Assembly (NCBI GenBank): GCA_030770425.1
Contig: JASJFT010000023.1
Location: 248,001-312,000, forward strand
Direction of reading: 5' to 3'
From: Darksidea phi
Lineage: Eukaryota; Ascomycota; Dothideomycetes; Pleosporales; Lentitheciaceae
DNA: 64,000 nt
Program-made: the position numbers and the translations under genes
The notes under the pieces: generated by a model
Database searches by the model: none
What the model was told of the DNA's origin: nothing
The model's input: the letters and a program-made list of their open reading frames with translations, nothing else
Shown here: positions 1 to 10,954 of the stretch, piece by piece
Layout of the letters: each line of letters starts with the position of its first letter
Numbering within the stretch: the first letter of the stretch is position 1

Positions 1-1283
1 AATCACTCCGCAAGCCGCGATTTGCGGTTTCCACAACCCACTCGTTGATTCGCGGCAAGGCGCAGGACTTCACACTATGAGCCCAGGCGCGCGCATATCA
101 TATGCTTTGAGCGGCAGGAGGAACACCATACGTCGAGCGTGCACTTTCTAGAAGCACTCAGGGGCGAGGGCGGGGATTGCAATGGTACAGATATCCAGCA
201 ACTCGCGCATCTACAATGATCACTCGGAGAGCGATATGGGCGTGTTTGAAGCACAGCGCACATGCATGACGCTTCGGGCATCGGAAGGTACAGGAAGTGA
301 ACAAACGCTACGCGGGCACATTGGATGCTTTGAGCGGCACAAGAAGCAAGCGTGAGAACGCCAATGGTCCCAAGACGCTTATGTCGGAGCTACAGCTATC
401 AGATTTACAGACATTCAGCGACCTTTTAAGTTACAATGCTCGCTCGGGAGTTGTGTTGGGCGATCTTAGACCGTCACCAGGCGCCGGTCGCGCCGTTCCG
501 CAACTCATACCTTGAGTGCCCTCTAGGCGCAGAAGGAAATCTCGGTCGACCAAGACGGCACACATCATGATTAATGCAGCAGATGCATGAATTTGGATAG
601 TTTCATTGTTGAACGAAGCCGAACCGGCATCACGGATAATACGGGAAGATGCCACGATTAAAAATGCGGAACTACTAAATGAAGCATCTATGATCAGAGG
701 ATAACGAGCGCAAATCCTCGAGCATTGCTTCGAAGAGATTGTAATATAACAGTGTGCTTCACGAAGGTATACTGCGCACCGAAGTATGCTAAGACCGATA
801 CACGCCGAACTGGAGACACGGCAAGTCAAACAACGCGGGGATACGTCGAGCCAGCTAAATGTAGGGCTTCATCAGGTAAGCCTCTTTGGGCACAATTCCA
901 TAATAAAAGTATAGGCGAGCAAAGGCAACCAATTTTCCTTTACCTCGACCATAGGTCTTTTGCGCGTTCTTGCAAGCCGCTCGTCTCAAATCCTTTCCTT
1001 GCCACGTGCATCGTAGCCAGACCGTGTCACCTCGGATGCACCAGGATTGAATGTGGGGCTTGAGAACACCGCCCGCTATAGTGTGTTATACACATCTGTC
1101 AATCGCTACCCCGGGTCTCTGACTAGACATGCTCTCGACCCTTGTCCCCGCAATCTATTTCGCCCGCTTTCAGCACCCATTTAACGGTAAACATTCCATC
1201 TAGAGTATAAGCTTGATACAACCTGGTTCACTTTCTACCGCGCTGCCGCACTTTTTCCGCGAACCATGGATGTTTGTTTCCTT
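1..1283. other. Intergenic region, left edge
   Basis: I see no open reading frame with domain resemblance, good start context or consistent splice signals on either strand. The short frames present overlap each other on both strands, as expected by chance. It ends at the TATA-like element of the GH43 gene. Confidence 0.5.
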
Positions 1284-1290
1284 TATATAA
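1284..1290 (+). promoter_or_regulatory. TATA-like box of the GH43 gene
   Basis: TATATAA lies about 77 bp before the chosen start codon at 1367, a normal distance for a fungal core promoter with a short leader. Inference from sequence and position only. Confidence 0.4.
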
Positions 1291-1366
1291 TGGGTTCAGC
1301 ACTCTACATGCTCGATAGTGTTGTACAACGATCAACTACCTGCATTATTGACCAGGTGTTTCCACG

Positions 1367-2936
1367 ATGCGCATCGTCAAGCAATTCACAGCGTTCGCGC
1401 TGCTGGCTTGCACTGCAAATGCGACACTTCAGATTATACCTGGTGGCACATGGACTGCGGTCGGTAGATCTCCACCACTCCGTATGCCCGTCTAAACCAA
1501 ATCTGCAGACCAACACAGGAAAGCACATCCAGGCCCACGGGGGCGGCATTCTCAAGGTGAATGATGTATACTACTGGCACGTCTTTCATCTCATGCCATA
1601 CACCCTTTCTAGCCTGACTCGTCGAGCATAGGGTCGGTGAAGATAAAACAGACGGCTCCTCTTTTCAAAACATAAACTGCTACTCTTCCACCAACCTCGT
1701 GGAATGGTCCTTCGTCGGCGCCCTCCTCTCACGCACCGGCTCCGGTGATCTCGGTCCGAACCGCATTGTCGAGCGCCCTAAAGTCGTCTACAATAAAGCG
1801 ACCAAGAAGTATGTGCTCTGGATGCACATTGATAGTAGCGATTATGGGGAGGCAAAGGCGGGCGTTGCGACGGGTGATAGTGTTTGTGGGAAGTTTGAGT
1901 ACAAGGGAAGCTCTCGGCCATTGGGGTTTGAGAGCAGAGACCAAGGCATTTTTGTTGACGATGATGAGAAGGGGTACCTTTTGACCGAAGACCGAAAGAA
2001 CGGTCTTCGCATCGACCTCCTCTCTGACGACTACCTCACCGTCAAGTCCTCAACATACACATGGAAAGAGAAAATCGAATCCCCCGCCGTCATCAAGAAA
2101 AACGGTGTATACTTCATGTTCGGTTCCAAACTCACGGGCTGGGATCCGAATGACAACGTCTACAGCACTGCTACCAAACTGTCTGGACCGTGGTCGGCAT
2201 GGAAGACCTTTGCAGACTCGGGCAGTAACACGTACAATAGCCAGACTACGTTTGTGCTACCGGTAGGAAATGGAGCGATGTATATGGGTGATCGATGGAT
2301 TAAGGATAATCTGATGCGGAGCACGTACATATGGTTGCCGCTGAAGCTCGAAGGAACGACTGCAAGTATGAAGAATGCGGTAAATTGGGTAATAGATGCG
2401 AAGTCAGGGTCTATGGTACGTACGAATTGGCGGCACAGAGGTCTCGTGGGAATTCGCTATTTCTAGAGGGCACCCAGGATGGCTTTCCCAACATTGGGCT
2501 TGAGAGTGTATGCTGACGCGCGACGCTTTCACAGACATCCGGCCCCAGCGAGAACAACTACGAGGGTGAATCTGCCACGCTCTCTGGTGGCGCAAAGTCG
2601 GTCTCTTGCTCTAACTGCTCTAACTCCAAAGCCGCTGGCTATGTAGGTGGAACGGACAGCGGCGTGGTGACCTTCTCCAATGTGCAGAGCTCAGCAACAA
2701 CGCGCACCACGATCCGCATTAAGTACACTAACGGCGACAAAAGCCAGCGCTTCGCCGATGTGAGTGTGAATGGAGGAGCAGCGCAGAGGGTAGCGTTTGT
2801 GCCGACGTCTGGAGATCCAAATTCGAGTTCGTTGCATGCGGACCTGAAGGAGGGAACGAATACGGTGAGGATTAGTGGCATTGGTGGTGGAGCTTGGGGT
2901 CCCGATGTTGATCGGTTGATGGTGCCAAGTTCGTAG
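1367..2936 (+). CDS. Secreted GH43 exo-beta-1,3-galactanase-like enzyme with C-terminal CBM35
   Basis: Four inferred exons: 1367-1459, 1509-1580, 1627-2415, 2535-2936, giving about 451 aa. The protein starts with a signal peptide (MRIVKQFTAFALLACTANA), continues with a five-bladed-propeller GH43 domain opening with HIQAHGGGI, and ends with a CBM35-like beta-sandwich (about residues 320-450). Seen in sequence: VERPKV (Glu about 104), IESPAV (Glu about 206) and NSQTTFV (Gln about 261). These match in order and spacing the two Glu and the Gln of the active site known from GH43_24 galactan 1,3-beta-galactosidases, where the usual Asp base is replaced by Gln. The length also fits that GH43+CBM35 architecture. 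Likely role: releasing galactose from the beta-1,3-galactan main chain of arabinogalactan proteins outside the cell. Intron 1 has a weak donor (GTCGGT), and the intron 2 acceptor was chosen only because it keeps frame, so residues 55-60 are uncertain. The CBM35 exon follows a 119-nt intron. Confidence 0.85.
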
Positions 2937-3070
2937 TGATTTGATTATCAAGGTGCAGTTTTGAATAGATGCGCATTGCACGTGCTAAAAGGCCCTAGTC
3001 ATAAATCAGGCTTAGCGTGTCGCGCGTCTAGGGCTCTCTAGCAAGCAAACACCTCAACGCCCTGAACACT

Positions 3071-3556
3071 ATGGACTTCCTCTCGCTACCTGGAGAAATG
3101 CGCAATGCTATCTATGATCAAATCCTCTTTCCTGAGTGCCACACCCTCTTCATTACGCATTGCTCCCGCAACAGAGACATTGTCGAACGCACAACGTATT
3201 TACCCATTTTCCGCGTTTCGAAGAAAATCCGCACCGAAGTGCTCGCTCGCTTACTGTCAACCAAAAGAGTTGAGATCGTGAATTCGAAGACTGCCCTTCT
3301 CTTTCTCAAATACGTGGGCAAGTTTGGTCGAAACAATCTGGTTGATATGAGCATCATTGTACCATTGCGCCTCGACCTCGGGGTCCATCAAGAGCTAATC
3401 TCGGCATTGATCCCGTTAGAAAATATAAAAAGGCTGGAGTTGAGGTTTGCCATGATAGAAGAAATCGCGAGCGATCGTGCAAACAGGGAGACATTTCACG
3501 AATTGAAGACGGTGATGGAGGGACGCGGTGTGGAAGTCACATTGGGTGTCTACTAG
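3071..3556 (+). CDS. F-box-like small protein
   Basis: Intronless 161-aa frame. The N-terminus MDFLSLPGEMRNAIYDQIL has the F-box-like signature (L-P-x-E-x-R-N-x-I-Y) common in small Pezizomycotina proteins that occur in large lineage-specific families. The following segment (PIFRVSKKIRTEVL) fits the usual 'was the ancestor/neighbouring structure' helix that follows this motif in such proteins. No LRR or WD repeats are visible, so the substrate-recognition part is unknown. If it is a true F-box it would bind Skp1 in an SCF ubiquitin ligase, but many such proteins have not been tested. The gene ends 27 bp before the stop of the convergent GNAT gene. Confidence 0.6.
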   Translation: MDFLSLPGEMRNAIYDQILFPECHTLFITHCSRNRDIVERTTYLPIFRVSKKIRTEVLARLLSTKRVEIVNSKTALLFLKYVGKFGRNNLVDMSIIVPLRLDLGVHQELISALIPLENIKRLELRFAMIEEIASDRANRETFHELKTVMEGRGVEVTLGVY

Positions 3557-3583
3557 CCACTAGACGGTATCTCACTATCAACT

Positions 3584-4277
3584 TTACTTCTGTTTCGGCT
3601 GTCGGATCATCACCGTATTCGAATCTCTTCCTTCTCCACCGTATTTTGTCAGATCGAACACTTCTTCAGCAATTGCTTCATATCCCAATCGCGCGTAGAG
3701 CGGTCGTCCTGCCTCCGTGGCCTCCAGATAAGAAGGCAACTGCGCTTTATCCGCCTGGTCCAGTCCCCATTTAATCAGTAAGGCTCCTGCACCACGGCGC
3801 TGCTCTTCCGGATCCGTCACGAGAACGTGGAGAACTTTTTGGGATCAGCTTTCAATCTCGCCTTCTCTGCACATGTAGCATCGGCTTACAGCAATACGGC
3901 TTCGTGCCCATATGCTCCCTCCTCGCGCGATTCAAGTACCGCATGAAGTCTTGCGCCGCCGGTCTTCCTTCCTCGTCTTTTCCAGGGACTGGCAGCTGTA
4001 CTTGGATCTGCTCTTCTGTTCTCTCCTTCTCATTAATTCGCCATTTCGAGCAGGCGATCATCTTCCCGCCTTTCTCAGTATCGATAACCTTCATGAATCG
4101 CACATCGGGCTCAGTTCTGTATGCTTTCACATTCTTTTCTAGTGTCTTCTGAAGCCATTCTTCGGTCCTAGGGTGCGGGGTGATGTAGGACGCAATGCCA
4201 GCGCTGAAAGCGGCAGTTTGGATGCGCGTAAAATCAGCGAAGTCTGATTCGGTGCAAGGGTGTACTTCAAGAGGCAT
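3584..4277 (-). CDS. GNAT family N-acetyltransferase
   Basis: Two exons on the minus strand, 4277-3890 and 3834-3584, joined across a 55-nt GTAAGC...AAG intron, give 212 aa. The start codon chosen opens MPLEVHPCTESDFADF, the usual first beta strand and helix of a fungal GNAT; upstream in-frame codons look non-coding. The C-terminal exon carries the acetyl-CoA binding motif A: beta strand LHVLVTDP followed by QRRGAG (Q/R-x-x-G-x-G/A), then the helix and motif B ending ARLGYEAI. Fungal proteins of this type are small-molecule or protein acetyltransferases of unknown substrate, and nothing in the neighbourhood narrows it. The gene is convergent with the F-box-like gene. Confidence 0.85.
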
Positions 4278-6239
4278 GATTGGCAAAAAAATGAAGGAAA
4301 TGAGTACGAATGGTTTAATATCTCGGGGTAGAGATGGCCGTTCACATTTATACGCATTAGCTAATAGCAAGGCTGAGAGATGCCGTTGCGGCATTCCGTT
4401 TCCCTCATCGGTGCTAGCGGCTGACTCATGGAGGTCTTTTCTAGAATGCAGCCCTTTTACCCCACGTTCGCTCAACCTGTTGCGCCCTTCTTTGTTCACC
4501 GGTGCATCATTAATTGCTTGTCTCGCTATTTTGAGGAGACGCTAGATGCGCGAATCCCTGCACTAGCAGTAGCATGACCCGAACGATGCCGCATTTTCTC
4601 CGCGCCGCGCTTGCCGGCATTCAACCCCATCCTTCCATTCAGGATTCTTTCTTTTACTTCTATTCTATGTTTTCATATACACATCTTGCGTTAATGCTAC
4701 CTCAGAGAGGCCAGATGTAATGACGCCCTTCAAACCATTTTTCGTGTTTAACGTTCTTTTCCTGCGTTCATCAGCGACAGTTAAGCAACGTTATTCCATT
4801 CGCATAGATCTAGCTCATGCTCCCCAAACCCGTCATTCTTCGTATGCTTGTAGATCTGGTGCGCCCATATCTGTACTGCTATTTCTCCTAACTTCAATCG
4901 TTCCTTCATTCTCTTGACTCTTGCGGAACATGCATCGACGGCTGGTTTCTCTTAAGCGCCTTCTGCCTTTATGTGTGTTGGTGGAGATTCAGGGCGTTGT
5001 AGAACCCCTCTCAGGATCTCCAACCATCTCCATCGTAGCTCTCTGAGGTCCTTCTTTCCCTGATCTATCCGACGCCCTTTGTCATTCGGCTCTCCGCATG
5101 TGCCAAACCGTCTGCCGAATATTGAGAGGAAACTCTAAGCCTGTGAGCGACCGAGGGGGATGCTGCGGTCGCAAGGGGGCGCTGATGATATCGATCGTTA
5201 TCAATGCGGACGCCCAGGGTGCTGGGCGTCGAGGTACGCGGCGGGAACGTCTGGATGTATGACGGAGGCGCCGACGTAATTCGGGTATTTTACTACGTCC
5301 GGTAGCGGTCTATGTGACCGCGTGTTGTGCGATACAGCAATGATCGTGCCGTAGAAGGTTGGGAGCCGAGAAACGATCAACGAAGGTGCTTAGGAAGTAG
5401 GAAACGGTCCAGCATTAGACACATATCGACAACTAAAGCACACAAGCTCTCTTGGATCTACGAAAGCGTATCGAGTACACAGCAGTAGGCCCTCATTCAC
5501 CCGGCCCCCCACTGAGCCGCTCCCTCCATCTATTCTCCGCCCCAGTACCACTATATGTTTACTACTTTCAACGCCCTACGCGGAACGGAATAAACTCTGA
5601 GATGGCCCTGTAAGTAGCTGGAGAGAACAAGAGTGGGATAAGCAGGGCTCCCTCGCCGATTTACACTCACCTTTTTTCGTCACTCCGTCTCAGTTGAGAA
5701 GAAGTTAGCTTTTCGTTTCGACTCTCTTTACAACTCTTTGCTCCCCATTTCCCTTTTTTCCATCTATTGCTAGGATTTCCCTACATAATTGCGATGATAT
5801 TGGAATCTTCTCAAGCGCGAACACAAACCAAACGCTTGTATAACGTCCCATCCCAGAACCGGATGCAATCAACATCATTAGCTTCGATGTTGGCGAGGCT
5901 GGCGGATTTCGGCAGACGTGTTATTTTGCAAATTGTGTCGTTACTTCAAAATTAATCTAGCCGGTTGCATGTCTACTCTTCTGAAAGGTTACTATTGTTG
6001 TGGCAGCTTCGTCGCGTCCAAGACACTTCACCTTGACTTTTTTGTCACCTTCACTGTGAGAGTGATTCTAAAACCTTCACCGCTCTGTAGTGACTCGACT
6101 GCTTTCCCTCCGCTTTGGAAAGAGATTTCTCCTTCAGGCACACTACCGCATTTCACAACATCAGTCAGCCATTCCAAGCTCAATCAGATAGCTACCAGTC
6201 TCCTACCCTATCATATCTCCTATCAAAAACGAAGACACA
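4278..6239. other. Intergenic region
   Basis: No supported gene. The strand-overlapping short frames at 4.2-4.6 kb are shadows or 5' sequence of the GNAT gene. Pyrimidine-rich stretches (about 5690-5760 and 6090-6240) are typical of fungal promoter/5' UTR DNA leading to the small gene at 6240. Confidence 0.45.
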
Positions 6240-6548
6240 ATGCGTTGCTTCGTCACTATCACCATCGCCATCGCGCTCATGGCTTGCCTGGCCAGCGCCC
6301 GCGCCCACGCCCTTTCAGACGCCCGCGTCTCCTTCGGCCTCGGCCAGGACCCCGTCGAGATCTTCAACACCACCAACGCCCACCGCATGAGTAAGTGGGC
6401 TGGCCGCCTTGGGCGAATAACTTCCGACCCGTGCTAAACTTGTAACCTAGGTGCGAGCGTCACAAGTCCCTGCACCTTGGACGTTCCGAGTCTTTGGTGG
6501 GCAAGGGCGGCCTTCTATGGAATTCTCGTCGGTTTGCTGCTCGGATAA
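6240..6548 (+). CDS. Small secreted or membrane-anchored peptide, 82 aa
   Basis: Two exons, 6240-6390 and 6451-6548, separated by a 60-nt intron with a consensus donor (GTAAGT), a branch-like GCTAAAC and a CTAG acceptor; splicing gives 82 aa. The N-terminus MRCFVTITIAIALMACLASA is a clear signal peptide. The mature part has an NTT glycosylation sequon and one Cys. It ends in a hydrophobic tail (AAFYGILVGLLLG) that could be a GPI-attachment signal or a short membrane helix. No family recognised. It sits between a long pyrimidine-rich leader and an AT-rich island, a setting often seen for fast-evolving secreted proteins. The frame continuity across a well-formed intron and the signal peptide are the support; no known domain backs it. 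Confidence 0.55.
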
Positions 6549-7693
6549 TTACTCTTTTCGACTTCTTCTTCACTACAAACATACATATGGAATATCCGTG
6601 CGGGAATTCAAGGCACTCTGGATGCCTCAGCATAGCGACGATTGGAAGCGAAATTCTGTATATTCAATTTGCGAGAAGATACCTGTCAATGAAAATGTGA
6701 TGCGTGAACAAGTTGAAGGTAGATGTATACCTTTGAACATCAATCCTATAATAGGTACCTCGCCCAACCGACTCGCCAATGAAACCGTCGAGACTACCTT
6801 GTACGCGGGCGATTCTTAGCAGCGAGCGCTCGTCGAGGTTTCTGCTCTGCTTTGATCATAATTCTGTCCAATAACATGTGGTTATAACTAAAAACTCTAC
6901 GAGTTAAAATACTAAAATAACGGGTTATAATAATAATAGATAACTTAGAACTAATAAAATAAGTAGCTGGTATCAATATGGAGCCTCCGGAATAGGCTAA
7001 AAAAGTCTTATTGGCATACCCGATAACGATTTATTGGTATGCCCGTTAACAACTCCCTTACTTTTGACGCATACATCCGTAAAGGCGCCGGCCTTGTCGG
7101 AGCGGCAGCTTCCCTGTAACGCCTTTTAGCGAAATAAACTGTATATATATATTATAACGGCGTTAGGCGTAGGCTAGGAGACGAGTGACAGTGGGCGAGC
7201 GATAGTCGTTCAGCCACATTGAAAGATAACAACTTATCCTATATCATGCCTTATCAGCCATTGATCGCGCGCTACACCTCATTATCTCCAAGGCGCTTGA
7301 AAGGTATTCTGCGAATAGATAATTAGTGCTGTCCAATATATGGCAACAGCCACGGCGTCCGACGCCAAGACGTGCAAGCGAGCATTCGGCTCAAGAACTG
7401 TCATTCGTACACGACAACTAAGCGCCACTGAACTTAAGTGGTCCTCAGCTGAGATCGTAGGTTCAAGTCAAAGCCTAGATAAGCTATGCGATCCTCCTTT
7501 GATAAAGATACTTTTATTTCTAGACTCTTCATCAGCTCTGTTTGCTCCAAACAGCTCCGCGCGAGCCTTGGTTCTATCGAGTGAAAATTAGTCATGTGGT
7601 GGGAAGGCTGCGAAGCTGTCCATTGTGGGTTTTGGATTGATTGGGGTCTGCTTTTTGAATTTGATCTCTTGGACTAAATCTAACATGTGGCAG
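6549..7693. repeat. AT-rich island, probably RIP-affected repeat relic, with flanking non-coding DNA
   Basis: About 6845-6965 and 7135-7160 are strongly T/A rich with TAATAATAATAG-like runs, in sharp contrast to the GC-balanced neighbourhood. A 23-bp imperfect tandem pair lies at 7008-7053. No transposase or reverse transcriptase segment is readable. This pattern is what C-to-T repeat-induced point mutation leaves in old transposons of Pezizomycotina; the identity of the element is not recoverable by eye. Confidence 0.45.
7008..7053. repeat. Imperfect 23-bp tandem duplication
   Basis: Copy 1 (7008-7030) and copy 2 (7031-7053) both begin TTATTGG and share the A/C-rich core; most differences are transitions (C/T, A/G). 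It lies inside the AT-rich island. Confidence 0.7.
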
Positions 7694-9711
7694 AGCATGG
7701 CGCAACCAAGGGGTCTAGGCTCACCCTTCCCAACGAATGGGGACTCGTCTTGGGGGCGTTCGTCGCCCTCTTCGTCAAGCTCGGGGGTGAGCACTTCTGG
7801 AAGAGCATCTGTTTTCTTCTGCACCAGATCAACGCATCGCCAAAGAAGCAAGACGACGTACATCATCAGCATCAGCTTGTCTTGCGCAACCCGGGAAGCG
7901 AGTCGAGTTTGATCCTTAATCTTTTGAAGGTAGGCTTTGCTCATCAGGGTGCCCGCTTCAAATCCTATCGAAGGTCTTGTCTCCTCGTACTGCTCGCAAC
8001 TGCCCACGGTATAGCCTTCTATGCCGCAGCAGGTCTTTCCTCGCGCTATATTTCAAGGAATGGAGTAGTCCAGGTCATCAGTCGCACTTGTGGAGACTTG
8101 AAAGAGCCCGATCTATATGGGCTATCAGACGACACTTCCTTTGAAGCAGTTAATGCTATGCTGGTACTGAGCCGGTACGGCTATCGGAGAAGTGCCGCCT
8201 ATGCGAGAGCTTGCTACTCACAGTCTGGCATCAATGCGACTGCTTGTGGCTCTTACATCCGACCAAAGCTTCCCTACACCATCACCCGAGATACGCCATG
8301 TCCGTTTGATGACAAGATCTGCAATGGCGTAGGCATTACGCTTGAATCTGGGCACATACGCTCTGACATCGACATGGGATTTAACACACGACCTGGAGAT
8401 GCCATCTCTGTCAAGAAAGTACTTCAGTGTGCCCCCTTAAGCGGAGAGAAGTACACTACCGGTTGGAAACCGGTCTCAGACGAGCTTGCATCGATCGTGG
8501 GTGTTCCACCGGGTAGCTCATACAAAGCTTACATGTTGGGATCAGTCACAGATAACCCAATCTTTCCTCAATGTACCTTCCTCACGACAGATACTCTCAT
8601 GAGTTTCAGCCGAGTAGCTTATGATATTGGGTATGTATCTTGATTCTCTCGCTTGTTGGTTCGAAGCCTTGTTTGGTTGGTTTGTCTGACACCAACCGAC
8701 CTGGCACTACGAAGTGTACTGCGATGTCCGTGCTAATAGAACCACAGTGTTATGACCTCCTTCGTCGACGCACCGAACAAATATAACGACTTCACCCCAA
8801 TCCCGGAGCTTCAATCCCCAGAATCTGATCTCTACATACTCGGTCTCATAAATCTAGTTAACTACCGCGATCCCGTCAACGACGCTTGGTTCATGGCTCA
8901 AAATTGCTCACAAAGTGCCTATTTCGGTAGCACAAACTTTTCGACATGCTCCACCTCGAATCCCATGTCATTTATTGGGTGCCAAGAGCGTTATCAATTT
9001 TGTACTGATGATGGAGTGCATTGTTCCCCGGTAACTGGCTTAGATGCCAATGCCTTGGTGAAATGGCCATCGAACCCACATGTTCTCAGTCCGACACAGC
9101 AAGCCTTACTCCTACTATTGAGAAAAATGATGCGAATGGGCCGGCTTTTCTATCAACTTGGATTCATTGGACGGGAAAATCTGGTCGCCAGTGATTATCT
9201 CTGGGACGACGGGTTCGGCCTTCTGTTTTCTGCACCGCTGCCCAATAATCAATGGGAGGCAGAGGTGCAGCGATGGATGGACACGGCACTAGCGATGCTG
9301 CAGCGTTCAAGCTCTGCCTGGGCGCGACCACCGGAATTCGATGTTGGGCCCGGAATCTCATCCCTCAGGCACATTGTCCCGCCCGAAGAAGCCGCATCTC
9401 AACTCTGCCATAAAGTCAAGATCCGAAGCTCCTTACACACCTCCTTTTCTATACTAGGGTTGGGTCTCACCCTTGGCTTTGGATGCTTCTTTATTTTACT
9501 CAGTGTCTTGCTGCCATCGTTGTTCTCATTGGTACAGAGGTGGACTGGAAAGGGGTTGTATAAGCGACTAGAATGGATTGAGTCATCAGGATTCCAGCTG
9601 CAACGGATCGCTGCGGAGGGAAAGGGTATCGGGCCTTGGGAGGGTATAGAGGAGGATATTCCAAGGTTGGTAGAAAGCGAGCGTACGTTCAATCTAGCCA
9701 ACGAGGGTTAG
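7694..9711 (+). CDS. Large fungal multi-pass membrane protein, 5' end uncertain
   Basis: Two readable exons (about 7694-8630 and 8748-9711) joined across a 117-nt GTATGT...CACAG intron, about 633 aa. The protein has membrane helices near the N-terminus (EWGLVLGAFVALFVKL and LLVLLATAHGIAFYAAAGL), a long Cys-rich non-cytoplasmic region with N-glycosylation sequons, and a final helix near the C-terminus (SILGLGLTLGFGCFFILLSV). This layout, including an HQ-x-QxxLRN-like segment after the first helix, matches an uncharacterised family common in Pleosporales and other Dothideomycetes. There is no ATG in frame upstream: a stop precedes, and the exon seems to start at a CTAAC...GGCAG acceptor at 7693. 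Related proteins usually begin with an extra helix that I could not find in the upstream DNA. The 5' exon may be lost, in which case this is a pseudogene, or it may be unrecognised. Function unknown. Confidence 0.6.
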
Positions 9712-10954
9712 AGGAAGAGGTTTAGCGAGATGGGGTATGCACCTCTTTCGAAAAAAAAATGTAGAGCCGCGTTACTTAGGCATGGCTAGGGGAAGGGATG
9801 GTGTGTTAAATCCATAAGTTGTAATGGAACCGGCAGAGGGCGCAAAGAAAAGCAACAAACAAGAAAAAGTAGCACAGAACGTTAATTTTAAGATAAATAA
9901 TAACTCGTATTACTATAAAGTCTTCTTATATAATAATAATAACGCTCTTAGTATTAATTAGTTATTAACAACGAGGATAGTAAGGGGTAAAAGTAATTAA
10001 TTATAATCTAGGCTTGTAACTATTACGTACTATATAGTTTAGGAAGTTAACTGCTCTAATTTCTATATAAGCTAAGTATCTAGCTATATATAGAGAGAGG
10101 GTTCCTAGTACAGGCTACCTAGGGACTAGGTTTAATCAAACATTTCCCCATTTCCTTAGTATCACCGCGTTAACAGTTGCTTTTAGGGAATCTCCTCATC
10201 AAATGGAGTCCTGAAGCGTTCTGTTGTAAAGACAGCCGTGACACTATTTATAGCGCACTAGAATAATTATGGACTAGGAGCACTCACGAATAGCGAATGA
10301 TAGCATAACAACCTCACCCTAGGCATGCGCACCTCCGCATTATCGCATAAGTCGGGACTTCGGAGTTTAGACAATTACGCCATCGAGTAAGAGTCTAGGA
10401 CGGCCATCGATCACTGCACCCAGCCGTGGTTCATCCAAAACACGAGTCGCATCACAATCCTGGTAGCCCATGCATACCGTCTGTAATCGAACTCTCCGGA
10501 AATCGCGGATAGCAAACGCATAAAGGAAAAACTTGCGCTCGGTATGGTTGTAGCGGGGGAAGGGGCGTAAGACTGCATGGATGTGGTTTGGTTGGGAGTA
10601 AGCGTTCCGTGGTTGTGATACGGCCAGCTTTACAAGTGGTTGGGGATCCGAGATGACGAGTGCTCAACATGGGGATGCATATGCGTCAAAAAGCTGTTGG
10701 ACCAAACTGTGAATTACTGCTATGAATAGAAGAGGTGTTTTCGTGAGATGGTGATGATGGAAGCGTAATGGTGTAAGGGTATAAGCGAAGGTTGTGAAGC
10801 TCTTCGAGTGTAGAAATAAAGAGAGACGGCGATGCGCTCCAACAAAGTCGCTGCCAAAGCCTGTACCTTACTAACTCTAAAAAATCGAACCGACAAATTC
10901 ATACAAAATTGATATGAGCCACGTATGTCATCCGCCGCCCAATATAATGCCCCC
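9712..10954. repeat. AT-rich RIP-like island within intergenic DNA
   Basis: About 9882-10135 is dominated by TA dinucleotides, CTAG-like tetramers and ATAATAAT runs, and has no coding frames. This is the second island of the kind in the window, about 3 kb from the first, the two bracketing the membrane-protein gene. The flanks (9712-9880 and 10140-10954) show no gene; 10700-10954 is presumably the 3' region of the minus-strand gene next door. Confidence 0.45.

Noticed and set aside
7588..8007. 139-codon minus-strand frame
   Set aside because: Opposite strand of the membrane-protein gene's first helices; no features of its own.
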